NCBI GenBank assembly: GCA_002690755.1
Contig: NZFT01000063.1
Coordinates: 1 to 8,685 of the forward strand
Length of the DNA: 8,685 bases
Direction of reading: 5' to 3'
From: Phycisphaerae bacterium
GTDB lineage: Bacteria > Planctomycetota > Phycisphaerae > Phycisphaerales > SM1A02
In this document: positions 1-8,372 of the stretch, piece after piece
How positions within the stretch are numbered: position 1 is the stretch's first letter
How the letters are laid out: every line of letters begins with the position of its first letter
The notes under the pieces: model-generated
What the model was told of the DNA's origin: nothing
The model's database searches: none
Seen by the model: only the letters and a program-made list of their open reading frames with translations
Program-made: the position numbers and the translations under genes

Positions 1-24
1 GATTGGAGGGATGATTGGAGGGAT
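1..24. repeat. Two perfect tandem copies of a 12-bp unit
   Basis: The unit GATTGGAGGGAT occurs twice back to back and is followed by a degenerate continuation (GATCGCGATGATCTGG). The array touches the window edge, so more copies may lie to the left. In the frame starting at base 1 it reads as an acidic, tryptophan-containing repeat (DWRD) that runs to a TGA at 76-78, so it could be the tail of a protein. It could equally be intergenic; GC at third positions in that frame is low for this genome. Confidence 0.5.
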
Positions 25-88
25 GATCGCGATGATCTGGATGGTGGTCACGAATCAGACTCCGAGGCGGGTGCGTGAGAGGTGGCCG

Positions 89-107
89 CCGGTTCTCACC
101 GAACCGG
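89..107. other. Perfect 7-bp stem-loop upstream of the enolase-superfamily gene
   Basis: CCGGTTC (89-95) and GAACCGG (101-107) are perfect inverted repeats around a five-base loop TCACC. No T-tract follows on either strand, so this is not a canonical intrinsic terminator. It lies about 100 bp before the start codon. It could be an operator for a regulator of the downstream enzyme, or a T-tract-less terminator of a gene to the left. Confidence 0.4.
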
Positions 108-191
108 ATCGCCGCGACGGTAGGCTATCGCTCTGGTCGCGGTTGATGCAACGGACGCGACCTTCGAAACAACGGATCCGTCCACGAAGAC

Positions 192-198
192 GAGGGAG
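192..198 (+). promoter_or_regulatory. Shine-Dalgarno sequence of the enolase-superfamily gene
   Basis: GAGGGAG ends nine bases before the ATG at 208. This is the only plus-strand gene here with a clear purine-rich ribosome binding site, and it supports the start at 208. It contrasts with yaaA, PhoD and the PSCyt1 gene, which have a -10-like element directly before the start instead. Confidence 0.6.
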
Positions 199-207
199 TC
201 CCGACCC

Positions 208-1314
208 ATGAAGATCACTCGCATCCTCGTCCACCAGGTCGACCTCCCGCTTCACGAAGGTCGGTACAGCTGGTCGGGCGGCAAGTCGGTCGACGTCTTC
301 GATGCGACGATCGTCCGCATCGAGACCGACGCCGGACTGGTGGGCGTCGGCGAAGTGACCCCGCTCGGTCCCGTCTATCTCCCGTCCTACGCGACCGGTG
401 CCCGAACCGGCATCGCCGAGGTGGCGCCCGCGTTGATCGGCCTCGATCCCCGGGAGACCGACGTGCTCGGCCGGGCGATGGACGACCGCCTCAAGGGGCA
501 TCCCTACGTGAAGAGCGCCATCGACATGGCCTGCTGGGACCTGCTCGGGAAAGCCGCGGGGCTCCCCCTCGTCACCCTGCTCGGCGGTCGCAACGGGGAC
601 GATTTCGTGCTCTATCGGGCGATCTCGAAGCGTGACCCGGCGGAGATGGCCACCAACCTCCGGGGATACCGGGAGGAGGGGTACCGCCGCTTCCAGCTGA
701 AGGTCGGCAGCGACGTTGAAACGGACATCGCCCGGATCCACGCCTGCGCCGACGTCGTCGAGCCGGGGGACATCCTGATCGCCGATGCGAACACCGGCTG
801 GCTGCCGCACGAAGCGGCCCGGGTGGTCCGGGCCGTCGCGGATCGGGACGTCTACATCGAACAACCGTGCCGGACCTACGAGGAGTGCCGTTCGATCCGA
901 CGCCGGACGAGCCATCCCTTCGTGATGGACGAATCGATCGAGGATCTCGACAGCCTGGTCCGGGCGCTTCGGGACGATGCGATGGACGTGGTGAACATCA
1001 AGATCGGGAAGTTCGGCGGACTCACCAAGGCCCGGCAGGCCCGGGATCTCTGCGTGGCGCGGGGGATCGCGATGACCATCGAGGACGCCTGGGGAAGCGA
1101 TGTCGTCACCGCGGCGATCGCCCATCTCGCCCACAGCACGCCGACCGATCTGCTCTTCACGGCCACGGACTTCAACTCCTACGTCACGGTCTCGACCGCT
1201 GAAGGTGCGCCGCAGCGGCGGGACGGCCGGATGTCCGCGCCGACCGGCCCCGGGCTCGGGATCGAACCCCGGCTGGAGGTCCTGGGCGACCCGGTGATCG
1301 ACATCGATCGTTGA
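208..1314 (+). CDS. Mandelate racemase/muconate lactonizing enzyme family protein, hydroxyproline dehydratase/epimerase-like
   Basis: A 368-residue cytosolic member of the enolase superfamily, full length for the family. The N-terminal capping domain spans about residues 1-125, followed by a TIM barrel. Visible active-site elements are K165 (QLKVG), metal ligands D193 (DAN), E218 (EQP) and D241 (DES), and a second catalytic lysine K265 (IKIG), with DAWG at 293-296. Lysines on strands 2 and 6 fit proton abstraction and return on opposite faces, as in muconate-lactonizing-type epimerases and dehydratases. The capping segment (GPVYLPSYATGAR) and the C-terminal TDFNSY and GPGLGI motifs recall, from memory, hydroxyproline-betaine 2-epimerase and cis-3-hydroxy-L-proline dehydratase, the latter more so. 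Exact substrate is inference; dipeptide epimerase or muconate cycloisomerase activity is less likely. Start chosen from the GAGGGAG site nine bases upstream. No proline-catabolic neighbour or transporter is present in the window. Confidence 0.85.
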   Translation: MKITRILVHQVDLPLHEGRYSWSGGKSVDVFDATIVRIETDAGLVGVGEVTPLGPVYLPSYATGARTGIAEVAPALIGLDPRETDVLGRAMDDRLKGHPYVKSAIDMACWDLLGKAAGLPLVTLLGGRNGDDFVLYRAISKRDPAEMATNLRGYREEGYRRFQLKVGSDVETDIARIHACADVVEPGDILIADANTGWLPHEAARVVRAVADRDVYIEQPCRTYEECRSIRRRTSHPFVMDESIEDLDSLVRALRDDAMDVVNIKIGKFGGLTKARQARDLCVARGIAMTIEDAWGSDVVTAAIAHLAHSTPTDLLFTATDFNSYVTVSTAEGAPQRRDGRMSAPTGPGLGIEPRLEVLGDPVIDIDR

Positions 1315-1318
1315 GCGG

Positions 1319-1334
1319 GAGCGGGCGGCCGCTC
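1319..1334 (+). terminator. GC-rich hairpin just after the enolase-superfamily stop
   Basis: GAGCGG (1319-1324) and CCGCTC (1329-1334) form a perfect 6-bp stem with a GCGG tetraloop, starting five bases after the TGA. No run of T follows, so it would be a non-canonical terminator or an mRNA 3'-end stabiliser. Its place right after the stop, with a separate promoter for yaaA further on, suggests that transcription of the first gene ends here. Confidence 0.4.
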
Positions 1335-1397
1335 GCGTCCGGGCGATCGATGCACGGAACGGTTCGATCCGGCCCGACGATTCCAGGCGGAACGCGC

Positions 1398-1409
1398 TAA
1401 AGTGTCCGC
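1398..1409 (+). promoter_or_regulatory. Leaderless-type -10 element of yaaA
   Basis: TAAAGT (1398-1403) is followed by six bases (GTCCGC) and then the ATG at 1410, so a transcript starting about seven bases after the hexamer would begin at the start codon. No Shine-Dalgarno sequence lies within the usual 5-12 bases of the ATG, and no good -35 box is visible. A small GAAC-G-GTTC palindrome at 1357-1365 lies about 45-53 bases before the start and could bind a regulator, but that is speculative. Confidence 0.55.
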
Positions 1410-2219
1410 ATGTCTGGATTCACCACCGTGCTTTCGCCCGCCAAGACCCTCGAGATGGACCCACCCTCGACCCCCGGGGACCTCGAGTCCACGACCCCGC
1501 GGTTCGCGGCGCAGACCCGGCAGCTCGTCGAAACCCTCGGCGATCAGTCACCGGCAACGCTCGAAAGGCTGATGTCGATCTCGGGGACGCTCGCCGCCTT
1601 GAACCACGATCGATGGCAGGCGTTCAACACGCGGGGGAATCCGCGTGGTCCGGCCGCATTGTGCTTTCGAGGTGACGTGTACCAGGGCCTCGAAGCCTGG
1701 ACGATGAAGAAGACGTCACTGGCGTGGGCGCAGGATCACGTCCGCATCCTGAGCGGTCTCTACGGACTCCTGCGTCCGCTCGACCGGATCCAACCGTATC
1801 GCCTCGAGATGGGGACCCGGCTGAAGACCGAAGCCGCCTCCAATCTCTATGAATTCTGGGGCGACCGGATCGGCAAGGCGTTGAAGAAGGACATGGCCGA
1901 CAACGGCTCCGAGACCCTCGTGAACCTCGCCAGCGACGAGTACGCGAAGGCGGCCCGGCTGGAGACGCTCGGCGTTCCGATCATCTCGACGAAGTTCCTC
2001 CAGCTCGACGGCGGCAAGGCGAAGTTCATGTCGTTCTACGCGAAGCAGTCCCGCGGCCTGATGGCCCGCTGGATGGCGGATCATCGTCCGAAGACGATCG
2101 CGGCGCTGCGCAAGTTCGATGCGGAGGGCTATTCGCTGTCGGACGAGAGCACGGCCGACACCCTGGTGTTCGTGCGGCCCAAGCCGCTGCCGATCGCCCA
2201 GCGTCGCAAGACCGGTTGA
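1410..2219 (+). CDS. yaaA: Peroxide stress protein YaaA (UPF0246/DUF328)
   Basis: A 269-residue cytosolic protein, close to the family's usual length of about 255-260. Family motifs appear in the expected order: SPAKTL (9-14), FRGDVYQGL (86-94), the signature LSGLYGLLRPLDRIQPYRLE (114-133), YEFWGD (147-152), VNLASDEY (171-178), FYAKQSRGLMAR (209-220) and AEGYSL (238-243). In E. coli YaaA is induced by peroxide through OxyR, lowers unincorporated iron and limits Fenton damage; the family has also been reported to bind DNA. The C-terminus has a short basic extension after the conserved core. The gene appears to stand alone with its own promoter: 95 bp separate it from the preceding gene, and it converges on the PhoD gene 33 bp later. 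No recognisable OxyR or PerR site was found. The start at 1410 gives the canonical N-terminus directly before SPAKTL. Confidence 0.95.
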   Translation: MSGFTTVLSPAKTLEMDPPSTPGDLESTTPRFAAQTRQLVETLGDQSPATLERLMSISGTLAALNHDRWQAFNTRGNPRGPAALCFRGDVYQGLEAWTMKKTSLAWAQDHVRILSGLYGLLRPLDRIQPYRLEMGTRLKTEAASNLYEFWGDRIGKALKKDMADNGSETLVNLASDEYAKAARLETLGVPIISTKFLQLDGGKAKFMSFYAKQSRGLMARWMADHRPKTIAALRKFDAEGYSLSDESTADTLVFVRPKPLPIAQRRKTG

Positions 2220-2252
2220 ACGCCCGGCCCGACCGAGGAGATCACGGCGAAC

Positions 2253-3545
2253 TCACGGATCACCGGTCTTCCGCTCGAACCGGGTCGTGTGCAGATCGTC
2301 GCCCGAGGCGTTTCGAATTCGAAGCGACATCGAGGCCGTGCCGTCCTCGACCGCGGCGTCGATCTCCAGAAAACTGTTGATCTCGCCGACGCTGAACACC
2401 AGGCCTCGGTGCGGCGGATTCGCGGCGGCGATCAGTTTCTCGTGGATCGGACTCGTGACGAACTCCATCAGGTCGTGACCGAGACGCGCCCCGGTGTCGT
2501 GACGCATGACCCGTGACCAGTGCACGTCCCCGCTCACCAGCACCACGCCCTCGTCACCGACCCGGCCGATGAGGTCGACGAGTCGCTCGTATTCCCGGGG
2601 ATACGCCCCCCAGCAGTCGGTCTTGAAGGGGCGCACCGAGCCGTTGAAGACCATCCCGCAGGCGAGGATCCGGAACGGGGCGGTGGAAGCCGCGAGCGAT
2701 CGTTCCAGCCAGGCCCACTGCCGGCGACCGAGCAGCGTCGGATCGTTCCCTTCCCCCTCGGTTCGCGCGAACCACCGGGCATCAAGCAGGAAGACCTCCA
2801 CCGGCCCCTGTCGAAAACTCGTGAAGATGCCTTCGCCGGCCTCGCCGAAGCCGGGATTCGGGCGGTGTTCCATCACGGCCTGACGACTGTTCTCCTTGCC
2901 CTTCAAGTTGCCGTCGGTGTCGTTGCGGCCGAAGTCGTGGTCGTCCCAGGTCGAATACAGCGGCGTGTGGCCGACGAGCTCCGCGAAGGCGGGGACCCGC
3001 CCGAACTCGCGGTACCGGGATCGCTGCCGCGCGAGATCCGTGGTGTCGATGTAGGGCGTGTCGCCGAGCAGGACGAGCGCCGAGGGGGAATCCGCCTCGA
3101 TCCGTCGCCAGACCGTCGAAGATCCCGGCTTTTCGTCGGCACAGGACCCGAAGACGATTCGGCAGGTCTCGTCCGGAACCGGCCGCGTCTCGAACCACCA
3201 TGCATCGTTCGACGCCCCGTCGACCGTATAGAGGTAGCGGGTCGCCGGCTCGAGATCGAGGATCTCGAGCGTGCCGGCCCCGTCGGTCTCCGCCGGGCAG
3301 GCCAGCAGGCATCGTCGAAGCGGGGCTCCTGATGCATCCGCGAGGCCGATCACGATCACCCCGGGCTCGGCGCGGCGGCAGGCGATCCGTACCGACGACG
3401 CGGTCAGATCACCGAGGGTCGGGCCGAAGTCCATCGTGACTCCCGTCGATGACTCGGAATCGATGAAGGCATCCACGGTCGGGGTCGCGAAGACGGCGCC
3501 GAGCAGCAGGGCGCCGAACAGGATCGAAAGGGTTGGACGTGTCAT
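2253..3545 (-). CDS. Secreted PhoD-like alkaline phosphatase D family metallophosphatase
   Basis: A 430-residue exported phosphatase. Residues 1-26 form a Sec-type signal peptide (one Arg, a hydrophobic core, cleavage probably after VDA); there is no twin arginine and no lipobox. Residues about 38-122 resemble the beta-sandwich N-terminal domain of PhoD. The metallophosphatase domain then shows FGSC (132-135), LLGDTPYID (159-167), WDDHDFGRND (200-209), DARW (255-258) and SGDVHWSR (338-345). The cysteine of FGSC and the Asp/His residues are the metal ligands; Bacillus PhoD uses iron plus calcium. The family cleaves phosphomonoesters and phosphodiesters, including teichoic acid in Bacillus; substrate here is unknown. 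It is shorter than Bacillus PhoD. It is last in the three-gene minus-strand block, 36 bp after the DUF1501 stop, and may also have its own leaderless promoter. Confidence 0.9.
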   Translation of the reverse strand: MTRPTLSILFGALLLGAVFATPTVDAFIDSESSTGVTMDFGPTLGDLTASSVRIACRRAEPGVIVIGLADASGAPLRRCLLACPAETDGAGTLEILDLEPATRYLYTVDGASNDAWWFETRPVPDETCRIVFGSCADEKPGSSTVWRRIEADSPSALVLLGDTPYIDTTDLARQRSRYREFGRVPAFAELVGHTPLYSTWDDHDFGRNDTDGNLKGKENSRQAVMEHRPNPGFGEAGEGIFTSFRQGPVEVFLLDARWFARTEGEGNDPTLLGRRQWAWLERSLAASTAPFRILACGMVFNGSVRPFKTDCWGAYPREYERLVDLIGRVGDEGVVLVSGDVHWSRVMRHDTGARLGHDLMEFVTSPIHEKLIAAANPPHRGLVFSVGEINSFLEIDAAVEDGTASMSLRIRNASGDDLHTTRFERKTGDP

Positions 3546-3557
3546 GGGGTCACGGTA
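3546..3557 (-). promoter_or_regulatory. Candidate leaderless -10 element of the PhoD-like gene
   Basis: Read on the minus strand, TACCGT (3557-3552) is followed by GACCCC and then the ATG at 3545, the same TANNNT-six bases-start layout as yaaA and the PSCyt1 gene. The hexamer matches the -10 consensus only at the key T1, A2 and T6. No -35 box or close Shine-Dalgarno sequence is visible. If active, it would let the phosphatase be made independently of the upstream operon. Confidence 0.35.
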
Positions 3558-3581
3558 CGTCGATCGGCCCTTCGACGCGAC

Positions 3582-5027
<1,446 letters not shown>

Positions 5028-5042
5028 GGCGTCATTCGTGCT

Positions 5043-8000
5043 TCATCGTCGGGTCACCGACGCGTCGGTGTTCATGATCGTGGAGCAGACGATGGTCATT
5101 GTCGCGACCTCGGCGGCGTCGAGCCCGGGACGGGTCGGCGCGTCGCCCGTCGAAGCGACCAGACCCGCGGCCTCCGGATCCGCGTCGAACGCGGCACGCT
5201 CTTCCGCCCGCAGTTCGTCGAGCATGGCCGCTTCGTCGGGTCGGGGTTCCCGTCCCGTCAGGCGACGGAAGGCGGCCGCGATCCGAGCGGTCGAATGGCC
5301 CGGTGCGTCCGCATTCTCCGGATGCTCCACGATCACGCGCTCCGCGAGCACGCGAGCGGCCTCGACGAACTGAACGTCGTTCAGGAGGACCAGCGCCTGC
5401 AGGGGCGTCGACGTCGGATCACGCCGCGCCACGCAGACCTCCCGTTTCGCCGCGTCGAAGATCATCATCGAAGGCGGTGGCGAGGTTCGCTTCCAGAACG
5501 TGTACATGCTCCGGCGATGAAGGGCCTCACCGGATCCCTGCGGATACGTCCGCCCGCTCTTCTCCTGCCAGAGTCCCGCGGGCTGGTACGGGTGGACGCT
5601 CGGCCCGCCCACCGTCGGAACCAGCAGACCGCTCGCGGCGAGGGCCTGATCGCGGATCATCTCCGCGGACAACCGGGCGGAAGGACCCCGGGTGTACCAG
5701 CGGTTCGCCGGATCGATCTTCACCGCGGACTCGGATCCCGTGGTGGACTGCCGATAGGTCGAGGTCAGCACGAGCCGGCGCAACATCGCCTTGACGTCCC
5801 ACCCCGATTCGATGAAGTCGATCGCCAGTCGGTCGAGGAGCTCCGGATGCGATGGCGGTTCACCCTGGGCACCGAAGTCCTCGGGAGTCGCCACGAGTCC
5901 CCGCCCGAAGGCGATCATCCAGAGCCGGTTCACCGCGACGCGCGACGCCAGTGGATTCGCGGGGTCGACCAGCCAACGCGCCAAGCCCAGTCGATTTCGC
6001 GGGAGATCGTCGGGGAAGCCCCCGAGGGCGGCCGGAACCCCCGGCTCGACGACGTGGAGGGGCCGGTCGTAACGCCCCCGGTCCAGCACCCGAGCTTCAC
6101 GCGGCGGATCGAAATCGGCCATCACCATGATCTCGGGGGTCCGGTCGAGCAGTTGCCCCAACTCCCGCCGATCCTTGCGCAGCGCTTCCCGTGTCGCCTT
6201 TCGGACTGGATCCAGCGTCGCCCGGTGGTACGCGAACCAATCATCGCGGTCGGGCTCGTTCGCATCATCCACCGTGGCCCCGGAGGTCTGATGCAGATGT
6301 CGCCACTCGACCGGAGTGAGCACGCGGTCGAAGACCTGCAGGTGATCCACCGCGCCATCCTTGAACCCGCGATCACGGAACCGCTGGCCGATGGTCATGG
6401 CGCCGGGGGCCCCACCGGTGATGGACTTGGTGAGCCGATCGCGAACCACCTCGACTTCGATGGGCAAACCATCCACGTAGAGCCCGAGACCGTCGGCACG
6501 GGAGGAGCCGTCATACGAAAGCCCGATCTGGATCCAGCGGCCTTCGGGGAGCGACTCCCGCCCGCGGATCGAGATCGCGTCGCCCGGCCAGAAGTGAATC
6601 AACGACCAGCTCGGCCGCCCCGACTCGAGCAGGAACTGATAGCCCTGGCTTCCCGCATCCGTCCAGGCTCGGGACCGGTGAAGGACCACCGCCCGGTCGG
6701 CGATCCGTTCGATCCGGATCCAGAGCGCGATGGAGAACGGGTCGTACCTATGGAAGGCCGCGATCCCCGGAAAGTTCAGGTTGTTCTCGCCGTCGAGCCG
6801 GATCCCGGATTCGATCGCCCCCTCGATGACGACCGGGGCACCGGCCACGCGACCGGGAAGGTCGGCGTGGAACTCGTTCTCGAGTCCACCACCGACGATC
6901 GCATCAAGTGGATACGCACCGACCAACCCCGGGACGACGGGGGACTCGACGGCTCGATTCGAACGAGTCTCGAACCAGGCCTCGAAGGCGGCGCGTTCGT
7001 CGGCGGTCACGGCGTCGAGCGACGCCTCGGCGGTTGCGATGGCCGTTTCGAGTTCCGCGATCCGCCGGGTCGTCTCGGGCGGATCGAGCAACAGGGTGGG
7101 CGTGGGCGTCGCATTGGTGAAATGCGAGTAGAGCCCCGACTCGTCGATGTCGTCGAAGAAGGCGAAGAGGGCGTAGTACTCGTCGTGGGTGATCGGATCG
7201 AACTTGTGGGTGTGACACCGCGCGCATTCGGTGGTCAGCCCGAGGAACGTGGTTCCGAAGGTGTGGACCCGGTCCGCGACGTACTCGACCCGGAACTCCT
7301 CCTCGACACTGCCTCCCTCGTTGGTCTGCCGATGGAGCCGATTGAACGCGGTCGCCAGTCGCTGCTCCCGCGTGGAGTCGGGCAGGAGGTCGCCGGCGAG
7401 CTGCCACACCGCGAAGTCGTCGAAAGGAAGGTTCCGGTTGAACGCCTCGATCACCCAGTCCCGGTACGGCCACACGGATCGGTCGACGTCGCTCTGGTAG
7501 CCGTAGGTGTCCGCGTATCGAGCGAGGTCCAGCCAATCGACCGCCATGCGTTCCCCGAAGGCCGGCGACGCCAGGAGGCGATCGACGACTCGTTCGTAGG
7601 CATCCGATCGATCATCGGCGAGGAAATCCGCTTGCGCCTCGAGGGTGGGCGGAAGCCCGGTGAGATCGAGGGTCACCCGCCGAAGCAGCATCTCCTTCGA
7701 GGCCGTGGGGGCCGGCGGCAGATCATTCGCGTCGAATCCTCGCCGAACGTACCGATCGATCGGATCCCGGCTCCACGCGTCGTGTTCGAAGGCGGGGGCC
7801 GCGGATCCGCGAGGCGGTTCGAACGACCAGTGTTCGGCCCAGACGGCGCCTTCGTCGATCCAACGACGAATCGCATCGACGTCGTCGGCGTCGAGTCGAT
7901 GCCGCGAGTCCGGAGGTGGCATGCGATCGTCCGGATCTTCGGCGACGAGTCGCTGGTGGAGCAGACTGCCCGCCGCGTCGCCGGCGACGATCACGCGATC

Positions 8001-8252
8001 GATCCCCCCATCACGGCGATCGAGACGAAGTCGCCCCCGGCGCCCGGACTCGTCCGGACCGTGGCACTCGAAGCACGCACTCGAAAGGATCGGTCGGACC
8101 TCCGTCCGAAAGTCGACGTTCGGAACGATCGGGCCATCACCAGTTGCGGCAATCGAGGCATGCGGTGGAGACATCACCAACCAGACGAAGCACATCGTTG
8201 CAATGGAAGTGGAACCGAGCCGGCGAACCAGGATGCAGCATCGATCGATCAC
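5043..8252 (-). CDS. PSD1-type protein: planctomycete cytochrome c (PSCyt1)-DUF1549-LamG-DUF1553
   Basis: A 1069-residue exported protein when started at the GTG at 8252. Residues 1 to about 35 form a Sec signal (Arg4, Arg10 and Arg11 near the start, hydrophobic core, SIA/A cleavage). PSCyt1 follows (about 48-145), with haem motif CFECH at 60-64 and a probable axial Met111 (RMPPP). DUF1549 spans about 160-370 and ends in a second CxxCH (CARCH, 343-347) before HKFDP. A coiled-coil-like stretch (395-427) leads to a LamG/concanavalin-like domain (about 442-652; LVGAYPLD, IALWIRI, LYVDG, DHLQVFDRVL). DUF1553 (about 748-1012) opens with NRLGLARWLVDPANPLASRV. The family is almost confined to planctomycete-type bacteria and its biochemistry is unknown; LamG suggests glycan or surface binding and PSCyt1 suggests redox. 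It is first in an operon with DUF1501. An in-frame ATG at 8366 would add 38 residues with no signal-peptide character; the promoter at 8259-8286 would lie inside that extension. Confidence 0.9.
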   Translation of the reverse strand: MIDRCCILVRRLGSTSIATMCFVWLVMSPPHASIAATGDGPIVPNVDFRTEVRPILSSACFECHGPDESGRRGRLRLDRRDGGIDRVIVAGDAAGSLLHQRLVAEDPDDRMPPPDSRHRLDADDVDAIRRWIDEGAVWAEHWSFEPPRGSAAPAFEHDAWSRDPIDRYVRRGFDANDLPPAPTASKEMLLRRVTLDLTGLPPTLEAQADFLADDRSDAYERVVDRLLASPAFGERMAVDWLDLARYADTYGYQSDVDRSVWPYRDWVIEAFNRNLPFDDFAVWQLAGDLLPDSTREQRLATAFNRLHRQTNEGGSVEEEFRVEYVADRVHTFGTTFLGLTTECARCHTHKFDPITHDEYYALFAFFDDIDESGLYSHFTNATPTPTLLLDPPETTRRIAELETAIATAEASLDAVTADERAAFEAWFETRSNRAVESPVVPGLVGAYPLDAIVGGGLENEFHADLPGRVAGAPVVIEGAIESGIRLDGENNLNFPGIAAFHRYDPFSIALWIRIERIADRAVVLHRSRAWTDAGSQGYQFLLESGRPSWSLIHFWPGDAISIRGRESLPEGRWIQIGLSYDGSSRADGLGLYVDGLPIEVEVVRDRLTKSITGGAPGAMTIGQRFRDRGFKDGAVDHLQVFDRVLTPVEWRHLHQTSGATVDDANEPDRDDWFAYHRATLDPVRKATREALRKDRRELGQLLDRTPEIMVMADFDPPREARVLDRGRYDRPLHVVEPGVPAALGGFPDDLPRNRLGLARWLVDPANPLASRVAVNRLWMIAFGRGLVATPEDFGAQGEPPSHPELLDRLAIDFIESGWDVKAMLRRLVLTSTYRQSTTGSESAVKIDPANRWYTRGPSARLSAEMIRDQALAASGLLVPTVGGPSVHPYQPAGLWQEKSGRTYPQGSGEALHRRSMYTFWKRTSPPPSMMIFDAAKREVCVARRDPTSTPLQALVLLNDVQFVEAARVLAERVIVEHPENADAPGHSTARIAAAFRRLTGREPRPDEAAMLDELRAEERAAFDADPEAAGLVASTGDAPTRPGLDAAEVATMTIVCSTIMNTDASVTRR

Positions 8253-8286
8253 GAATCGAGTGTAACCCTCGATCAACGGATTCCAA
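8253..8286 (-). promoter_or_regulatory. Promoter of the PSCyt1-DUF1501-PhoD operon, leaderless type
   Basis: On the minus strand TTGGAA (8286-8281) resembles a -35 box, followed by a 16-base spacer and TACACT (8264-8259) as -10. Six bases (CGATTC) then lead directly to the GTG at 8252. A transcript would start at or next to the start codon. A GAGGG at 8270-8266 could serve as a distant Shine-Dalgarno sequence (13 bases away) if transcription began further upstream. Confidence 0.55.
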
Positions 8287-8289
8287 GAT

Positions 8290-8302
8290 GGCGAGCCTCG
8301 CC
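8290..8302. promoter_or_regulatory. Operator-like 13-bp palindrome next to the -35 box
   Basis: GGCGAG-C-CTCGCC is a perfect inverted repeat around one central base, beginning four bases upstream of the candidate -35 element of the PSCyt1 operon. Relative to a transcript starting at 8252 it sits at about -38 to -50, a usual place for an activator or repressor. The GC-rich background makes such palindromes less rare than in average DNA. Confidence 0.4.
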
Positions 8303-8372
8303 CTGATGATCCGGGAACACGTGGAATCACGGGTCGGCCGCCGGTCGAATCACCATCCCGAAGCACGCATCA

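Larger units (their letters stand above)
1..207. other. Upstream region without a convincing gene
   Basis: No reading frame here has the codon use of the neighbouring genes. One open frame on the plus strand (bases 2-211) starts with a hydrophobic stretch (MIGGMIAMIWMVV), continues as an arginine-rich tail with rare AGG, AGA and CTA codons, and ends in a TGA overlapping the next ATG as ATGA. This could be the end of a gene entering from the left and coupled to the downstream enzyme, but its second half looks non-coding. The region also contains the tandem repeat at 1-24, the stem-loop at 89-107 and the ribosome binding site at 192-198. Confidence 0.45.

Noticed and set aside
11..211. A 66-residue plus-strand frame with a hydrophobic start, ending ATGA with the next gene
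   Set aside because: The hydrophobic start lies in the tandem repeat, and the second half is an Arg-rich tail with rare codons; it is kept only as a possible tail of a gene to the left.
55..1134. A 359-residue minus-strand frame opposite the enolase-superfamily gene
   Set aside because: It is codon-aligned antisense to a complete enzyme with all catalytic residues, and its translation shows no family motifs.
2520..3332. A 270-residue plus-strand frame opposite the PhoD-like gene
   Set aside because: It is antisense to a full set of PhoD motifs and has a low-complexity Arg/Glu/Pro-rich translation.
5043..8252. Sulfatase or polysaccharide-degradation gene cluster
   Set aside because: No sulfatase motif (CxPxR) or glycoside hydrolase was found; only the PSD1/DUF1501 pair and a PhoD-like phosphatase are present.
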